A stretch of 64,000 nt of DNA from Chloroflexota bacterium (GCA_019873625.1 JAIOAW010000012.1:1-64000); one strand, 5' to 3'. Shown: positions 41,996 through 50,882, numbered from the stretch's first letter. Numbers and translations are program-made. Notes: generated by a model not told the origin, from the letters alone.

Positions 41996-42550
41996 CTAGG
42001 GGGAAGAAGCGTAGGCCTCTCGCTTGAGGACGCCGATAAAGGGGAGGTTGCGATAGTCTTCGGCAAAATCCAGCCCGTAGCCGATGACGAACTCATCGGG
42101 AATCTCAAAGCCGACGTAATCAATGTGCAGGGGCACTTGGCGGCGGGCCGGCTTGGTGAGGAGCGCGCAGATGCGCAGGCTGGCGGGTTGGCGCACGCGG
42201 AGGTTCTCCAGCAAGTAGGCTAGGGTGTTCCCCGTATCAATGATATCCTCGACGATGAGCACGTGCCGCCCGCTGATGTCGGTATCCAAGTCTTTGAGGA
42301 TGCGCACCACGCCGCTGGAGACGGTGGAATTCCCATAACTGGAGATGGCCATAAAATCCACGCCGTGGCGGATGGTCAAGGCGCGGCTGAGGTCGGCCAG
42401 GAAGAGGAACCCCCCTTTGAGGACGCACAAGAGCAAGGGGTTCAGGTCGTGGTAATCCGCCGAGATCTGCGCCCCCAATTCGCGCACGCGCTTTTGTAAT
42501 TCCTCTTGAGAAATCAGCACACGATCCACATTCTGCAAGAGCGCGTTCAT
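41996..42550 (-). CDS. hpt: Hypoxanthine phosphoribosyltransferase
   Basis: 184 residues; ATG follows GGGGTGAGGAG. The PRPP-binding motif V-L-I-V-E-D-I-I-D-T-G-N-T-L, the L-L-C-V-L-K-G-G-F-L-F region, S-S-Y-G-N-S-T-V-S-S flexible loop (typically S-Y-G) and D-Y-V-G-F-E-I-P-D-E-F-V-I-G-Y-G purine site are all present. It salvages hypoxanthine/guanine to IMP/GMP. Standard length; monocistronic with its own promoter. Confidence 0.95.
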   Translation of the reverse strand: MNALLQNVDRVLISQEELQKRVRELGAQISADYHDLNPLLLCVLKGGFLFLADLSRALTIRHGVDFMAISSYGNSTVSSGVVRILKDLDTDISGRHVLIVEDIIDTGNTLAYLLENLRVRQPASLRICALLTKPARRQVPLHIDYVGFEIPDEFVIGYGLDFAEDYRNLPFIGVLKREAYASSP

Positions 42551-42595
42551 CTCCTCACCCCTGGCCTTGGGCCATCCTTCACGTTCTTGACCCCT

Positions 42596-42623
42596 ATTCT
42601 AGGCTTTTTGCCCTAGGCCGCAA
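42596..42623 (-). promoter_or_regulatory. Promoter for hpt
   Basis: Minus strand TTGCGG (42618-42623), 16-bp spacer, TAGAAT (42596-42601). The -35 overlaps the edge of the palindromic repeat block. Confidence 0.5.
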
Positions 42624-42737
42624 GGCCGGCCTACTGGCCCCTCTCCCACTCGACGTGGGAAAGGGCCATATGGAGTGCGGAAGTGGAGCTTCCGCGATGG
42701 CCGCATTGCGGGCCTCTCGGCCCGCCGCGAGGCCGGC
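42618..42737. repeat. Block of GC-rich palindromes
   Basis: Consecutive inverted repeats: GGCCCCTCTCCCAC/GTGGGAAAGGGCC (42636-42667), GCGGAAG/CTTCCGC (42677-42695) and GCGGGCC-TCTC-GGCCCGC (42708-42725), then GCGAGGCCGG. The arms match those of the blocks at 21051 and 50883. No gene is seen in this 190-bp gap. Confidence 0.7.
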
Positions 42738-42739
42738 CC

Positions 42740-43309
42740 TTACCGCAGCCCCTTCCCTATCGAGAAGGCGGGGCCGAGGAACGCGCCCAGGCCGTAGTAG
42801 GTGCGCGTATCCGGCGCAAAGATGATGGGCCGCACCTTAGCGATATCCACCCGCCCGTGCGCGTCGAGCACCTCCTCTTCGGCTTTGACGTCCAGCACCT
42901 CGCCGATGAATTGGGTATGCAGGCCCAGTTCCAAGGCCTGCACCAGCCGGCATTCGAGCACCACGGCGGCCTCGGCCACATACGGGGCGTGGATGCGTTC
43001 CGCCGGAACGGGCGTAAGGCCGGCGGAGGCGAACTTATCTCCCTCGCGGCCGCTGGCGATGCCGCAGTAATCCACTTGGCGCACGTAGGTCTCGGGGAGG
43101 ATATTCACCGTGTAGCCCCCCTGCGCCAAGATGCAGTGGTGCGAATAGGTGGCCTTGCGCAGAGAGACGTACACGCAAGGCGGCTGCGAGTTGCAGATGC
43201 CGCCCCAGGCCGCGGTCATCACATTGGGTTTGCCTGCTTCGTCATAGGTGCCCACCAAGAGGGCGGGCGTGGGGTAAAGGATCGTCTTGGCGCCGACGGA
43301 CTTTTTCAT
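42740..43309 (-). CDS. Flavin reductase-like domain protein
   Basis: 189 residues; ATG follows GAGGGAAGG. The protein starts M-K-K-S-V-G-A-K-T-I-L-Y-P-T-P-A-L-L-V-G-T, with K-P-N-V-M-T-A-A-W-G-G-I and P-P-C-V-Y-V-S-L-R FMN-site motifs and D-Y-C-G-I-A-S-G-R-E-G-D-K-F. It resembles the flavoredoxin-type subgroup. FMN-dependent electron transfer is likely; partner unknown. It shares a direction with the downstream hpt gene but is separated from it by the repeat block and the hpt promoter. Confidence 0.85.
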   Translation of the reverse strand: MKKSVGAKTILYPTPALLVGTYDEAGKPNVMTAAWGGICNSQPPCVYVSLRKATYSHHCILAQGGYTVNILPETYVRQVDYCGIASGREGDKFASAGLTPVPAERIHAPYVAEAAVVLECRLVQALELGLHTQFIGEVLDVKAEEEVLDAHGRVDIAKVRPIIFAPDTRTYYGLGAFLGPAFSIGKGLR

Positions 43310-43327
43310 CGCCTTCCCTCCCTCGTA

Positions 43328-44656
43328 TCAGTGCTGTGGAACGGGCGAAGCGGCCTCTACCTGGCGCAGGCGCGCCCGATGCTGCCAAGCCGCCCTGGCC
43401 AGGTAAAGCGCCCCGCCCAGGATGATCGCCGTCATCGAGCCGATCATCGTGCGGAACCCCGCCACCTGCGTAATGGCCCCGCCAATCGTATTCCCCAAGA
43501 TGGAGCCGATGCTCCCCGCCGAGTTATATAGCCCGGAGACCTGCCCCCGTTGAGATTTGCCGCGCACCTCCGTGGCATAGACCATCGCCGCCACCGTAAA
43601 GGCCGAGAAGGCAAAACTCCGCACGACTTGGATGAGGATGATCCAGGGCATCGTGGGTGCGACGATATACCCCATAAAGACCACCGCCCAGGCCACGAAC
43701 CCCATACTGAGCATCGGGAGCCGCCCCGTGCGGTCGGAGAGCCACCCGGCGAGGATCATCATCGGGAACTCGAGCGAAGAGGCAAGCGACCAGAGTTGGC
43801 TCACCAAGCGCTCCGAATAGCCGATCTCCTCGTGCATATAGTTTGCCCACAGGGCGTAGACGGCCCCAAAGACGAGCGACCACAGGAGCGAGGCGATGAG
43901 GAGCGGCGCGAGGGGCAACGTCACCTTAGGGGCCTCGGCGAGTTCCTCGGCGGTGCGCTCATCGGCGAGCATCTCGCCCGTCCCTTCATGGCGCAAGGCT
44001 GCGCCCAGGCGAGTGATCGCATCGCGCACGGCAGCCACGGTGGCCGATATAACCTCCCGCAGAAACCCGCCGACGCCCTGGAAGGCCTTTGCCTGTTGGG
44101 CTTGGCCCTCCTCCTGCACATAGAGCGCGAGGATAAAGGCCACGAACAGGAAAAGGGCCGAAATGCGGTAAGGCACCCGCAGAGAGGTGGCCTCCACGAT
44201 ATACCCGGCGATAAAGGCCATCACCCCGAACCCGAGGGAGGAGAATCCCCGGTAGGCACCCATACGCCATCCTCGGCCGGCCCTCTGCCGCCCAAGGATA
44301 TCGCCCATCAAGGCCAGGCTGGCCACGCCATAGGCGGCCTGAGCGATGGCATCGAGGATGCGCAAGGGGAAAAGGTAGATGTAGTTCGGCACAAAGGAGG
44401 TGATTATGGCGTCAAGCCCCAAGAAAGCCAGGCCCAAGAGGAGGAAACTCTTGCGCCGCTGGAGGATATCCGAGGCGCGCCCCCAAAAATAGGCAAACAC
44501 CACGGACATCAGCGAGGTGACGGTGCTCAGGGCGCCGATGGCGATATAACTCGCCCCGAGCGACCGGGTGTAGACCGACCCCAGCGGCCCGATGATGCCG
44601 CGCGACATAAAGAGGATAAAACTAATCGCCGTGATGAGGGCATAGTTCCGTTTCAT
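43328..44656 (-). CDS. MFS transporter
   Basis: 442 residues from ATG 44656; twelve predicted helices with a long charged cytoplasmic loop between helices 6 and 7 (about residues 185-250). Loop 2-3 motif W-G-R-A-S-D-I-L-Q-R-R-K and loop 8-9 motif G-W-L-S-D-R-T-G-R-L-P are MFS signatures. Substrate not predictable; not closely similar by eye to the MFS at 6730. Own promoter; ends 18 bp before the flavin reductase gene, so the two may be co-transcribed. Confidence 0.87.
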   Translation of the reverse strand: MKRNYALITAISFILFMSRGIIGPLGSVYTRSLGASYIAIGALSTVTSLMSVVFAYFWGRASDILQRRKSFLLLGLAFLGLDAIITSFVPNYIYLFPLRILDAIAQAAYGVASLALMGDILGRQRAGRGWRMGAYRGFSSLGFGVMAFIAGYIVEATSLRVPYRISALFLFVAFILALYVQEEGQAQQAKAFQGVGGFLREVISATVAAVRDAITRLGAALRHEGTGEMLADERTAEELAEAPKVTLPLAPLLIASLLWSLVFGAVYALWANYMHEEIGYSERLVSQLWSLASSLEFPMMILAGWLSDRTGRLPMLSMGFVAWAVVFMGYIVAPTMPWIILIQVVRSFAFSAFTVAAMVYATEVRGKSQRGQVSGLYNSAGSIGSILGNTIGGAITQVAGFRTMIGSMTAIILGGALYLARAAWQHRARLRQVEAASPVPQH

Positions 44657-44713
44657 AACCTCGCGTGCTCCCCAACGAGATGCGCCCACCGGCCAACGCG
44701 GTGCAGCCTTCCG

Positions 44714-44742
44714 ATTGTAGCCCGAAATAAAGCGCTGTCCAA
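44714..44742 (-). promoter_or_regulatory. Promoter for MFS/flavin reductase genes
   Basis: Minus strand TTGGAC (44737-44742), 17-bp spacer, TACAAT (44714-44719). Confidence 0.65.
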
Positions 44743-44753
44743 CCGAAAGGGCC

Positions 44754-44782
44754 TTGCGGGGGCGGGGCGATCTATGCATAAT
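44754..44782 (+). promoter_or_regulatory. Promoter for aldo/keto reductase
   Basis: TTGCGG (44754-44759), 17-bp spacer, CATAAT (44777-44782). Its -35 lies 11 bp from that of the divergent MFS promoter. Confidence 0.55.
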
Positions 44783-44819
44783 CGCCAGGTAAGGGATTCG
44801 AAACGTAAGGAGGTGCCAT

Positions 44820-45812
44820 ATGGAGAGCGTGCGGTTAGGGCGCTCGGGGCTAAAGGTCTCGCGCGTCTGCCTGGGGACGATGACCTTCGGCAATGAGGCC
44901 GATGAGGAGGCCTCTTTTCGGATTATGGATCGCTTTGTGGAGTGGGGTGGGACGTTCATTGATACGGCCGACCAATACCAACGTGGCCTCTCCGAGGAGA
45001 TCGTGGGGCGCTGGCTCGCCTCGCGCGGGGTGCGCGATCAGATTATCTTGGCCACCAAGGTCTATGCCCCTATGGGGCCGGGGCCGAACGATGGATACCT
45101 TTCGCGCTACCACATCTTCAAGGCGTGCGAGGCCAGCCTGCGGCGCTTGCAGACGGACGTGATTGACCTGTACCAAATCCACCGTTGGGACCCCGAAACG
45201 CCCCCAGAGGAGACCCTAGAGGCCTTGAACGACCTCGTGCGCCAAGGCAAGGTGCGCTACATCGGTTTTTCGAACCTCAAGGCCTGGCACTTGGCGCAGT
45301 TCTTGCGCCTTTCAGAGAGGCACCACTGGTCGCGCTTTATCTGCGCCCAGATGCTCTATAACGCCCTGAACCGCAGCATCGAGGCCGAGGTCTTGCCCTA
45401 CTGCGCGTATGAGGGAATCGGCGTCATCGTCTATAACCCCTTGGCCGGCGGGATGCTCACGGGCAAATACCGGCGCGGCGAACCCCTGCCCGCCGGGGCG
45501 CGGCTGGAGGCCAACCCGATGTACTATCAGCGCTATTACACCGAAGAGGCGCTCCAAATCGCCGAGGGGTTGGCCCAGGCCGCCAAGGAACGGGGCGTTA
45601 CGCCGGCGCAGTTAGCGCTCGCTTGGGTGCTCGCCGAGCCGCGCATCACGTGCCCCATCGTTGGCGCGCGCAACGTCGAGCAACTCGAGGATACGCTGGG
45701 TGGGCTGGATGTTCGCCTCACGCCGGAGGAACGCGCCGCGCTGCCGGCCGTCCTCCCCGGCCGCTGGGTCGGGCGAGACCAGGTATACGACCGGGATGAG
45801 AGGGTGCGGTAG
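44820..45812 (+). CDS. Aldo/keto reductase
   Basis: 330 residues; ATG follows AAGGAGGTGCC. TIM-barrel AKR motifs: L-G-T-M-T-F-G-N, F-I-D-T-A-D-Q-Y with catalytic Asp and Tyr, A-T-K-V (Lys), Y-Q-I-H-R-W-D (His) and the NADP site P-I-V-G-A-R-N. It belongs to the YajO/PdxI-like (AKR12/13) group acting on sugars or small aldehydes; substrate unknown. Monocistronic; followed by a terminator of the opposite-strand tRNA. Confidence 0.92.
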   Translation: MESVRLGRSGLKVSRVCLGTMTFGNEADEEASFRIMDRFVEWGGTFIDTADQYQRGLSEEIVGRWLASRGVRDQIILATKVYAPMGPGPNDGYLSRYHIFKACEASLRRLQTDVIDLYQIHRWDPETPPEETLEALNDLVRQGKVRYIGFSNLKAWHLAQFLRLSERHHWSRFICAQMLYNALNRSIEAEVLPYCAYEGIGVIVYNPLAGGMLTGKYRRGEPLPAGARLEANPMYYQRYYTEEALQIAEGLAQAAKERGVTPAQLALAWVLAEPRITCPIVGARNVEQLEDTLGGLDVRLTPEERAALPAVLPGRWVGRDQVYDRDERVR

Positions 45813-45843
45813 AAAAAAAGGGGCTTGGCCTTGACCAAGCCCC
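45813..45843 (-). terminator. Intrinsic terminator for tRNA-Gly(CCC)
   Basis: Stem GGGGCTTGG/CCAAGCCCC (45820-45828 with 45835-45843), 6-nt loop, and on the minus strand a run of seven T (45813-45819). Confidence 0.85.
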
Positions 45844-45853
45844 CGATCTTCAG

Positions 45854-45926
45854 AGCGGGTGATGGGATTCGAACCCACGACATTCTGCTTGGGAAGCAGA
45901 CGCTCTGCCAACTGAGCTACACCCGC
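45854..45926 (-). tRNA. tRNA-Gly (anticodon CCC)
   Basis: 73 nt. Acceptor arms GCGGGTG and CACCCGC with discriminator U; anticodon loop TTCCCAA between TCTGC and GCAGA gives CCC. T-arm GGGTTCGAATCCC. CCA is not encoded. The body is close to the tRNA-Gly(UCC) at 30872. Confidence 0.97.
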
Positions 45927-45940
45927 AATGAGCAACTCCT

Positions 45941-45968
45941 ATTATAGCGCCACAGGGGGCGCTGTCAA
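45941..45968 (-). promoter_or_regulatory. Promoter for tRNA-Gly(CCC)
   Basis: Minus strand consensus TTGACA (45963-45968), 16-bp spacer, consensus TATAAT (45941-45946). The spacer is itself an inverted repeat (GCGCC...GGCGC). Predicted start about 8 bases before the tRNA. Confidence 0.85.
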
Positions 45969-46006
45969 ATTTTGGCCCATTTTGCCTCGCGCCCGTGCTT
46001 TAGCGG

Positions 46007-46035
46007 TTGACAATTCTCCCAGAAGTTGCTACTAT
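46007..46035 (+). promoter_or_regulatory. Promoter for hpf
   Basis: Consensus TTGACA (46007-46012), 17-bp spacer, TACTAT (46030-46035). The leader to ATG 46125 is about 83 bases; it holds no recognised riboswitch. Confidence 0.65.
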
Positions 46036-46124
46036 CGAACCACCCGCGAGACCCCTCTTATCGCCGCGCTGTGGGGGTGAAAACCCTGCCTCGAACGATA
46101 TCCCACTATAGGAAGGAGCCGACC

Positions 46125-46682
46125 ATGGACGTGATCCTCAAGACCCGCAATCTCGATCTCAGCGATACCCTGCGTAACTATGTCGAAAAGAAAGTAAGCA
46201 AACTGGAGCGCTTTCTTCCGAACATTGACCAGGCGACGGTGGAACTCGCGGTGCAGAATTCCAAGAGCGCGCAAGATCGGCACGTGGCGCAGATCACCCT
46301 GCGCAGCACGAACGGCGTCATCCTCCGCGCCGAGGAGCGTTCGGCGGATATGTATGCCTCGATTGACGCCGCCTTAGATAAGATGACCCGCCGCATTCGG
46401 CGCTACAAGGGCAAGCATTGGAAGTCTCTGGGGCGGCCTCAAGAGGAGGAGTTGCCGGAGGAAATGCTGGCCGAAGTCGCGGAGGAGGCGGAGGAGCCTG
46501 CGGCCGTGGTGCGCACCAAGACCTTCCCCACCCGCCCGATGACGGTGGAAGAGGCCATCGAGCAGATGGAACTCTTGGGGCACGACTTTTTTGCCTTCTA
46601 CAATGTAGAGGGCAATACCTTCAGTGTGGTCTATCGCCGGCGCAACGGCGGCTACGGCCTCCTCTTGCCCGAAGTGGCCTAA
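46125..46682 (+). CDS. hpf: Ribosome hibernation-promoting factor, long form
   Basis: 185 residues; ATG follows GGAAGGAG. The N-terminal S30AE domain (about 1-100) begins M-D-V-I-L-K-T-R-N-L-D-L-S-D-T-L-R-N-Y and has the basic R-R-I-R-R-Y-K-G-K-H-W helix. An acidic linker leads to the C-terminal dimerisation domain (about 130-185) with K-T-F-P-T-R-P-M-T-V-E-E-A-I-E-Q-M-E-L-L-G-H and F-N/Y-N-V-E-G. Long-form HPF ties two 70S ribosomes into inactive 100S dimers in stationary phase. Monocistronic with promoter and terminator. Confidence 0.95.
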   Translation: MDVILKTRNLDLSDTLRNYVEKKVSKLERFLPNIDQATVELAVQNSKSAQDRHVAQITLRSTNGVILRAEERSADMYASIDAALDKMTRRIRRYKGKHWKSLGRPQEEELPEEMLAEVAEEAEEPAAVVRTKTFPTRPMTVEEAIEQMELLGHDFFAFYNVEGNTFSVVYRRRNGGYGLLLPEVA

Positions 46683-46696
46683 CGGAGAGGATGCCA

Positions 46697-46726
46697 AAAA
46701 GGGCGGCCTATTGGGGCCGCCCTTTT
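46697..46726. terminator. Intrinsic terminator after hpf (potentially bidirectional)
   Basis: Stem GGGCGGCC (46701-46708) with GGCCGCCC (46715-46722), 6-nt loop, AAAA before and TTTT after. Confidence 0.85.
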
Positions 46727-46760
46727 CTATCGGTTACGCTTTGCCAGAAAGGAGGGAACG

Positions 46761-48182
46761 ATGGTCAAAATCGCGATGATCGGTGCGGGGAGCGTGGGCT
46801 TTACGCGCACCCTGGTGATGGATATCCTGGCCGTGCCCGAACTGCAAGATGCCGAATTTCGCTTTATGGATATCAACGCCGAAAACCTCGAGATGGCGGC
46901 CAACCTATGTCGCAAGATGATCGCCGATAACGGCCTGCCCGCCACAGTCGTTACGACGACCTGCCAGCGCGAGGCCATCGCCGGAGCCGACTATGTCATC
47001 TCGACGGTGCGCGTAGGGGGCCTGGAGGCCTTTGCCTACGATATCGAAATTCCCCTCAAATATGGCGTGGACCAGTGCGTGGGCGATACGCTCGGGCCGG
47101 GGGGCGTGTTCTATGCCCTGCGCACCATCCCCGTGCTCCTCGATATCGCCAAGGATATCCGCGAGGTGGCCCCGCAGGCCCTCTTTATCAACTATTCCAA
47201 CCCGATGGCGATGAACTCCTGGGCCATTCGCCGGGCGGGCGGCGTCTACTATGTGGGGTTGTGTCACGGCGTCGAGGGCGGCCATGCCCTCATCGCCCGC
47301 GCCTTGGGGTTGCCCCGCGAGGAGGTGGATTTCATCTGCGCGGGCATCAACCATCAGACGTGGTACATCCAGGTGACGTACCAAGGGCGAGACCTGTTGC
47401 CCTTCATCGCCGAGGCGATGGAGAAGGACCCCGATATCGCCCCGCGCGAACCCGTGCGCCTCGATATCCTCAAGCGCTTTGGCTATTTCTCGACGGAATC
47501 CAACGGGCACCTGAGCGAATACCTGCCCTGGTATCGCAAGCGCCCCGCCGAGTTGCCCCGCTGGATCCACCCCGAGCGCTGGATTGACGGCCAGACGGCC
47601 GGCTACCTCAACCACTGCCGCGAGCGCAATGACGAATACCGCCAGATGTATCCTAAATGGCTGAGCGGCGAGGCGGATTTCATCCGCCTGGGGGAGCGCT
47701 CCACCGAGCACGCCTCGTACATCATCGAGTCGCTGGAGACGGGCCGGCTCTATCGTGGGCACTTGAACGTCGCCAACCGTGGGATGATCCCCAACCTGCC
47801 GCCCGATTGCACGGTGGAAATCCCCTGCTATGTGGATGCGAACGGCATCCATCCCTCGTATGTGGGGCCTCTCCCGCCGCAGTGCGCGGCCACCTGCCGG
47901 GCGAGCATCAGCGTGCAGGAGATGGCCGTGGAAGCCGCCCTCACGGGGAACCGCGAACTTGTGAAACTCGCCGTCTTGCATGATCCGCTCACGGCCGCGG
48001 TGTGCAACACCGAAGAGGTCTGGGCAATGTGCGACGAGATGTTCGAGGCGCTTGCCCCCTGGCTGCCGCAGTTCAATGGCGAGGGGCGCACCTGGCCCGA
48101 TATCCCTCTGCCGAACAACGGGAACCTGCGCATCGTAAAATCGCCGGGAGATTGGCGCCCGCCAGCCTTGGCCGAAGGGTGA
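46761..48182 (+). CDS. Glycoside hydrolase family 4 (alpha-galactosidase/alpha-glucosidase-like)
   Basis: 473 residues; ATG follows AGAAAGGAGG. GH4 enzymes bind NAD(H) and a divalent metal and use a redox-assisted elimination. Seen here: N-terminal G-A-G-S-V-G-F-T-R, N-Y-S-N-P-M-A-M, the metal-ligand Cys in G-L-C-H-G-V-E-G-G and His in G-I-N-H-Q-T-W-Y. These resemble MelA/AglA-type alpha-galactosidases; the exact glycoside is not known. No transporter for an oligosaccharide is adjacent, and no signal peptide is present. Its terminal end is 70 bp before the M16 gene. Confidence 0.9.
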   Translation: MVKIAMIGAGSVGFTRTLVMDILAVPELQDAEFRFMDINAENLEMAANLCRKMIADNGLPATVVTTTCQREAIAGADYVISTVRVGGLEAFAYDIEIPLKYGVDQCVGDTLGPGGVFYALRTIPVLLDIAKDIREVAPQALFINYSNPMAMNSWAIRRAGGVYYVGLCHGVEGGHALIARALGLPREEVDFICAGINHQTWYIQVTYQGRDLLPFIAEAMEKDPDIAPREPVRLDILKRFGYFSTESNGHLSEYLPWYRKRPAELPRWIHPERWIDGQTAGYLNHCRERNDEYRQMYPKWLSGEADFIRLGERSTEHASYIIESLETGRLYRGHLNVANRGMIPNLPPDCTVEIPCYVDANGIHPSYVGPLPPQCAATCRASISVQEMAVEAALTGNRELVKLAVLHDPLTAAVCNTEEVWAMCDEMFEALAPWLPQFNGEGRTWPDIPLPNNGNLRIVKSPGDWRPPALAEG

Positions 48183-48188
48183 TGCCCT

Positions 48189-48218
48189 TTGGCCCCTCGC
48201 GGCGGGGTGTGCTATGAT
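48189..48218 (+). promoter_or_regulatory. Possible promoter for M16 peptidase
   Basis: TTGGCC (48189-48194), 18-bp spacer, TATGAT (48213-48218). The -35 is weak. Confidence 0.4.
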
Positions 48219-48250
48219 GCATAGGCCAAGGGAAGATCAAGGGGGGAAAG

Positions 48251-50869
48251 ATGATGCGCCGAGCGACGCTCGATAATGGCCTGGAGGTCATCCTCAAAGA
48301 GGTCCATTCCGCGCCGGTCATCAGCACCTGGCTGTGGTACCGCGTGGGCAGCCGCAACGAGTTAGGGGGCGATACCGGCATCTCACACTGGGTAGAACAT
48401 ATGCTCTTCAAGGGGTCGGCGCGCTTCCCCAAAGGGGAAATCACGCGCGCGGTGGATCGCCTCGGCGGCTACATCAACGCGATGACGAGCCACGACTTTA
48501 CCGTGTTCTACACCACGCTCCCCAGCGATCACGCCGAGTTGGCCTTGGAAATCGAGGCGGATCGCATGGCCTCCGCCGAGTTCGCGCCGGCCGAGGTGGA
48601 GGCGGAGCGCACCGTCATCATCGCCGAACGCGAGGGCGGCGAAAACGAGCCAAGTTATATGCTTGCCGAGGAGGTCTGCGCCTCGGCCTTTCGCGTGCAC
48701 CCCTACCATCATCAGACTATCGGCTGGAAGGAAGACCTCCTGCGGCTAACGCGGGACCAACTCTATGCCCATTATCGGCGCTATTACATCCCGAATAATG
48801 CCATCCTCGTGGTGGTGGGAGATTTCGACACGGAAGATTGGCTGAAGCGCATCGCCGAGGCCTTTGAACCCATCTCTCCCGGCGATCCCCCTCCTCAGGA
48901 TGTGCCCCAAGAGCCGCCCCAACGCGGCGAGCGCCGCCTTACCTTGCGGATGCCGGGGGCGGCGCCCATCGTGCGCATCGCCTATCACACGCCGCCGGTT
49001 TCCCACCCGGATTTCGTACCCCTGGCCATCGTAGATGCTATCCTTTCGGGGGGGCGGGCGATCTTTGCCTTTGGAGATGGCCAGGCGCGCAGCGCGCGGC
49101 TCTACCGCGCCTTGGTCGAGACGGAACTGGCTTCCTCGGCGGGCAGCCATTATCACGCCAGCCTTGACCCCTACTTGATGACCCTGGGGGCCACGGTGCG
49201 CCAAGGGCGCACGCCCGCCGAGGTCGAGGCGGCCCTCTTGGCTGAAATCCAACGCCTGCAAGAGGCGCTGGTAGAGCCACACGAACTGCGTATGGCCATC
49301 CGGCAGACGCAGGCGCAATTCGCCTATGCGAACGAAAGCGTCTCCGGCCAGGCGCTAGGGCTGGGGTTCCTGGCCATCCTCGACCGGCCGGAGCGGATGG
49401 AGACCCTCTTTGAGGAACTCGCCGCCGTCACACCGGAGGATGTGCAACGCGTGGCGCGCACATATTTCACCGAAGAGAACCGCACCGTGGGCTGGTTCGT
49501 GCCCTCTGAGGAGGGCGCCGCCCGCGAGGCCGGGCCGGCCGAGGCGCCTGGGTGGGCGCCTCGGCACCCAGGGGTCTCTTTTTACCGCGCGCCCAAGGGG
49601 GGCCTTGGCCCCGAAAGCATCCTTCGCGCCGAATTGGATAACGGCGCCGTCGTCCTCGTGCATGAGAAGCACGATAGCGCCACGGTGGTCATCGGCGGGC
49701 AGATCCGTGCCGGAAGTTATTTCGATCCCCCAGGCCAAGAGGGGCTAGCCGGGTTCACCGCGGCTATGCTGCGGCGGGGTGCGGCGGGGCGCACCTTCCA
49801 AGAGATCAACCTTGCCCTGGACGAGGTGGGGGCCTCGCTGGAGATCAGCGCCGGCCGGAACGATGTGGGTTTTGGCGGGCACGCCTTGGCGGAGGATGCC
49901 GACCGCCTCATCACCCTGCTCAGCGAGATGCTTATGGCCCCCTCCTTCCCCGAGGAGGAGATCCGCAAACTGCGTGGGCAGATCTTGACGCGGCTCGCCG
50001 TGCTGGAGATGGATACGGGCTACCGCAGCGACCGCGCCTTTATGGAGGCGCTCTATCCGCCAGGGCACCCCTACGGGCGAGAGGCCCTCGGCAAACCCGA
50101 GACGATCGCGGCCCTCACGCGGGAGGATTTGATGCGGTTCTATCGGCGAGTCTACCACCCTCGGACGATGGTCTTGAGCGTGGTGGGTGCGGTGGAAGCG
50201 GCCCGTATGGTGGATCGCCTCAATGAGACCCTCGGCCAGTGGCGGTTGGCGGAGGATCCGCCCCCTTGGGAACCCCCCTTGGCCGAAACGCCAGCGGAGG
50301 CAGTCGTGCGGCAGGTGCACATCCCCGGCAGGCCCCAGGTGGATTTGGTCTTGGGCGTGGTGGGGATGCCGCGCACCTCGCCGGACTATTACCCTGCCGC
50401 GATGGCCAACATCATCCTGGGGCGGTTGGGGATGATGGGCCGCCTGGGGCGCAATGTGCGCGATGAGCAGGGCTTGGCCTACTACATTACGAGCATCTTG
50501 CAGGCCGGCCAGGGGGCGCGCCCGTGGAGCATTGAGGCGGGCGTCCAGCCCGACCACATTGACCGCACGGTGTCGGCCATCCTCGAGGAGATCGCCCGCC
50601 TACGGGAAGAGTTGGTCAGCGACGAGGAATTCGCCGATTGCAAGAGTTACCTGATTGGCGCCCTGCCCCTTCAGTTGGAGACGAACGAGGGCATCAGCGA
50701 CCTGCTAATCCACATCGAGCAATACGGCCTCGGGCTGGATTACCTCCAGCGCTATAAGGCTCTCATCGAGGGCGTCTCGCGCGAGGCCATCCGCGAGGTG
50801 GTGGCCCGGTACTTCCCGCCGGGGCGTTACGTCTTGGCGATGGCCGGCTCCCTGGCGAGCGAGGGATGA
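48251..50869 (+). CDS. M16-family (insulinase-like) zinc peptidase, two-domain fusion
   Basis: 872 residues; ATGATG start after GGGGGGAAAG. The first half (about 1-430) has the inverted zinc motif H-W-V-E-H and the downstream glutamate in E-V-E-A-E-R-T-V-I-I-A-E. The second half (about 455-870) repeats the fold, but the corresponding position reads L-A-G-F-T-A-A-M-L-R-R-G without His or Glu, so it is a non-catalytic partner domain, as in M16B/M16C fusions. It degrades peptides, inside the cell since no signal is present. Alternatively processing of a leader peptide, though no such peptide is nearby. Monocistronic. Confidence 0.9.
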   Translation: MMRRATLDNGLEVILKEVHSAPVISTWLWYRVGSRNELGGDTGISHWVEHMLFKGSARFPKGEITRAVDRLGGYINAMTSHDFTVFYTTLPSDHAELALEIEADRMASAEFAPAEVEAERTVIIAEREGGENEPSYMLAEEVCASAFRVHPYHHQTIGWKEDLLRLTRDQLYAHYRRYYIPNNAILVVVGDFDTEDWLKRIAEAFEPISPGDPPPQDVPQEPPQRGERRLTLRMPGAAPIVRIAYHTPPVSHPDFVPLAIVDAILSGGRAIFAFGDGQARSARLYRALVETELASSAGSHYHASLDPYLMTLGATVRQGRTPAEVEAALLAEIQRLQEALVEPHELRMAIRQTQAQFAYANESVSGQALGLGFLAILDRPERMETLFEELAAVTPEDVQRVARTYFTEENRTVGWFVPSEEGAAREAGPAEAPGWAPRHPGVSFYRAPKGGLGPESILRAELDNGAVVLVHEKHDSATVVIGGQIRAGSYFDPPGQEGLAGFTAAMLRRGAAGRTFQEINLALDEVGASLEISAGRNDVGFGGHALAEDADRLITLLSEMLMAPSFPEEEIRKLRGQILTRLAVLEMDTGYRSDRAFMEALYPPGHPYGREALGKPETIAALTREDLMRFYRRVYHPRTMVLSVVGAVEAARMVDRLNETLGQWRLAEDPPPWEPPLAETPAEAVVRQVHIPGRPQVDLVLGVVGMPRTSPDYYPAAMANIILGRLGMMGRLGRNVRDEQGLAYYITSILQAGQGARPWSIEAGVQPDHIDRTVSAILEEIARLREELVSDEEFADCKSYLIGALPLQLETNEGISDLLIHIEQYGLGLDYLQRYKALIEGVSREAIREVVARYFPPGRYVLAMAGSLASEG

Positions 50870-50882
50870 GGAGGGTTTAGGG

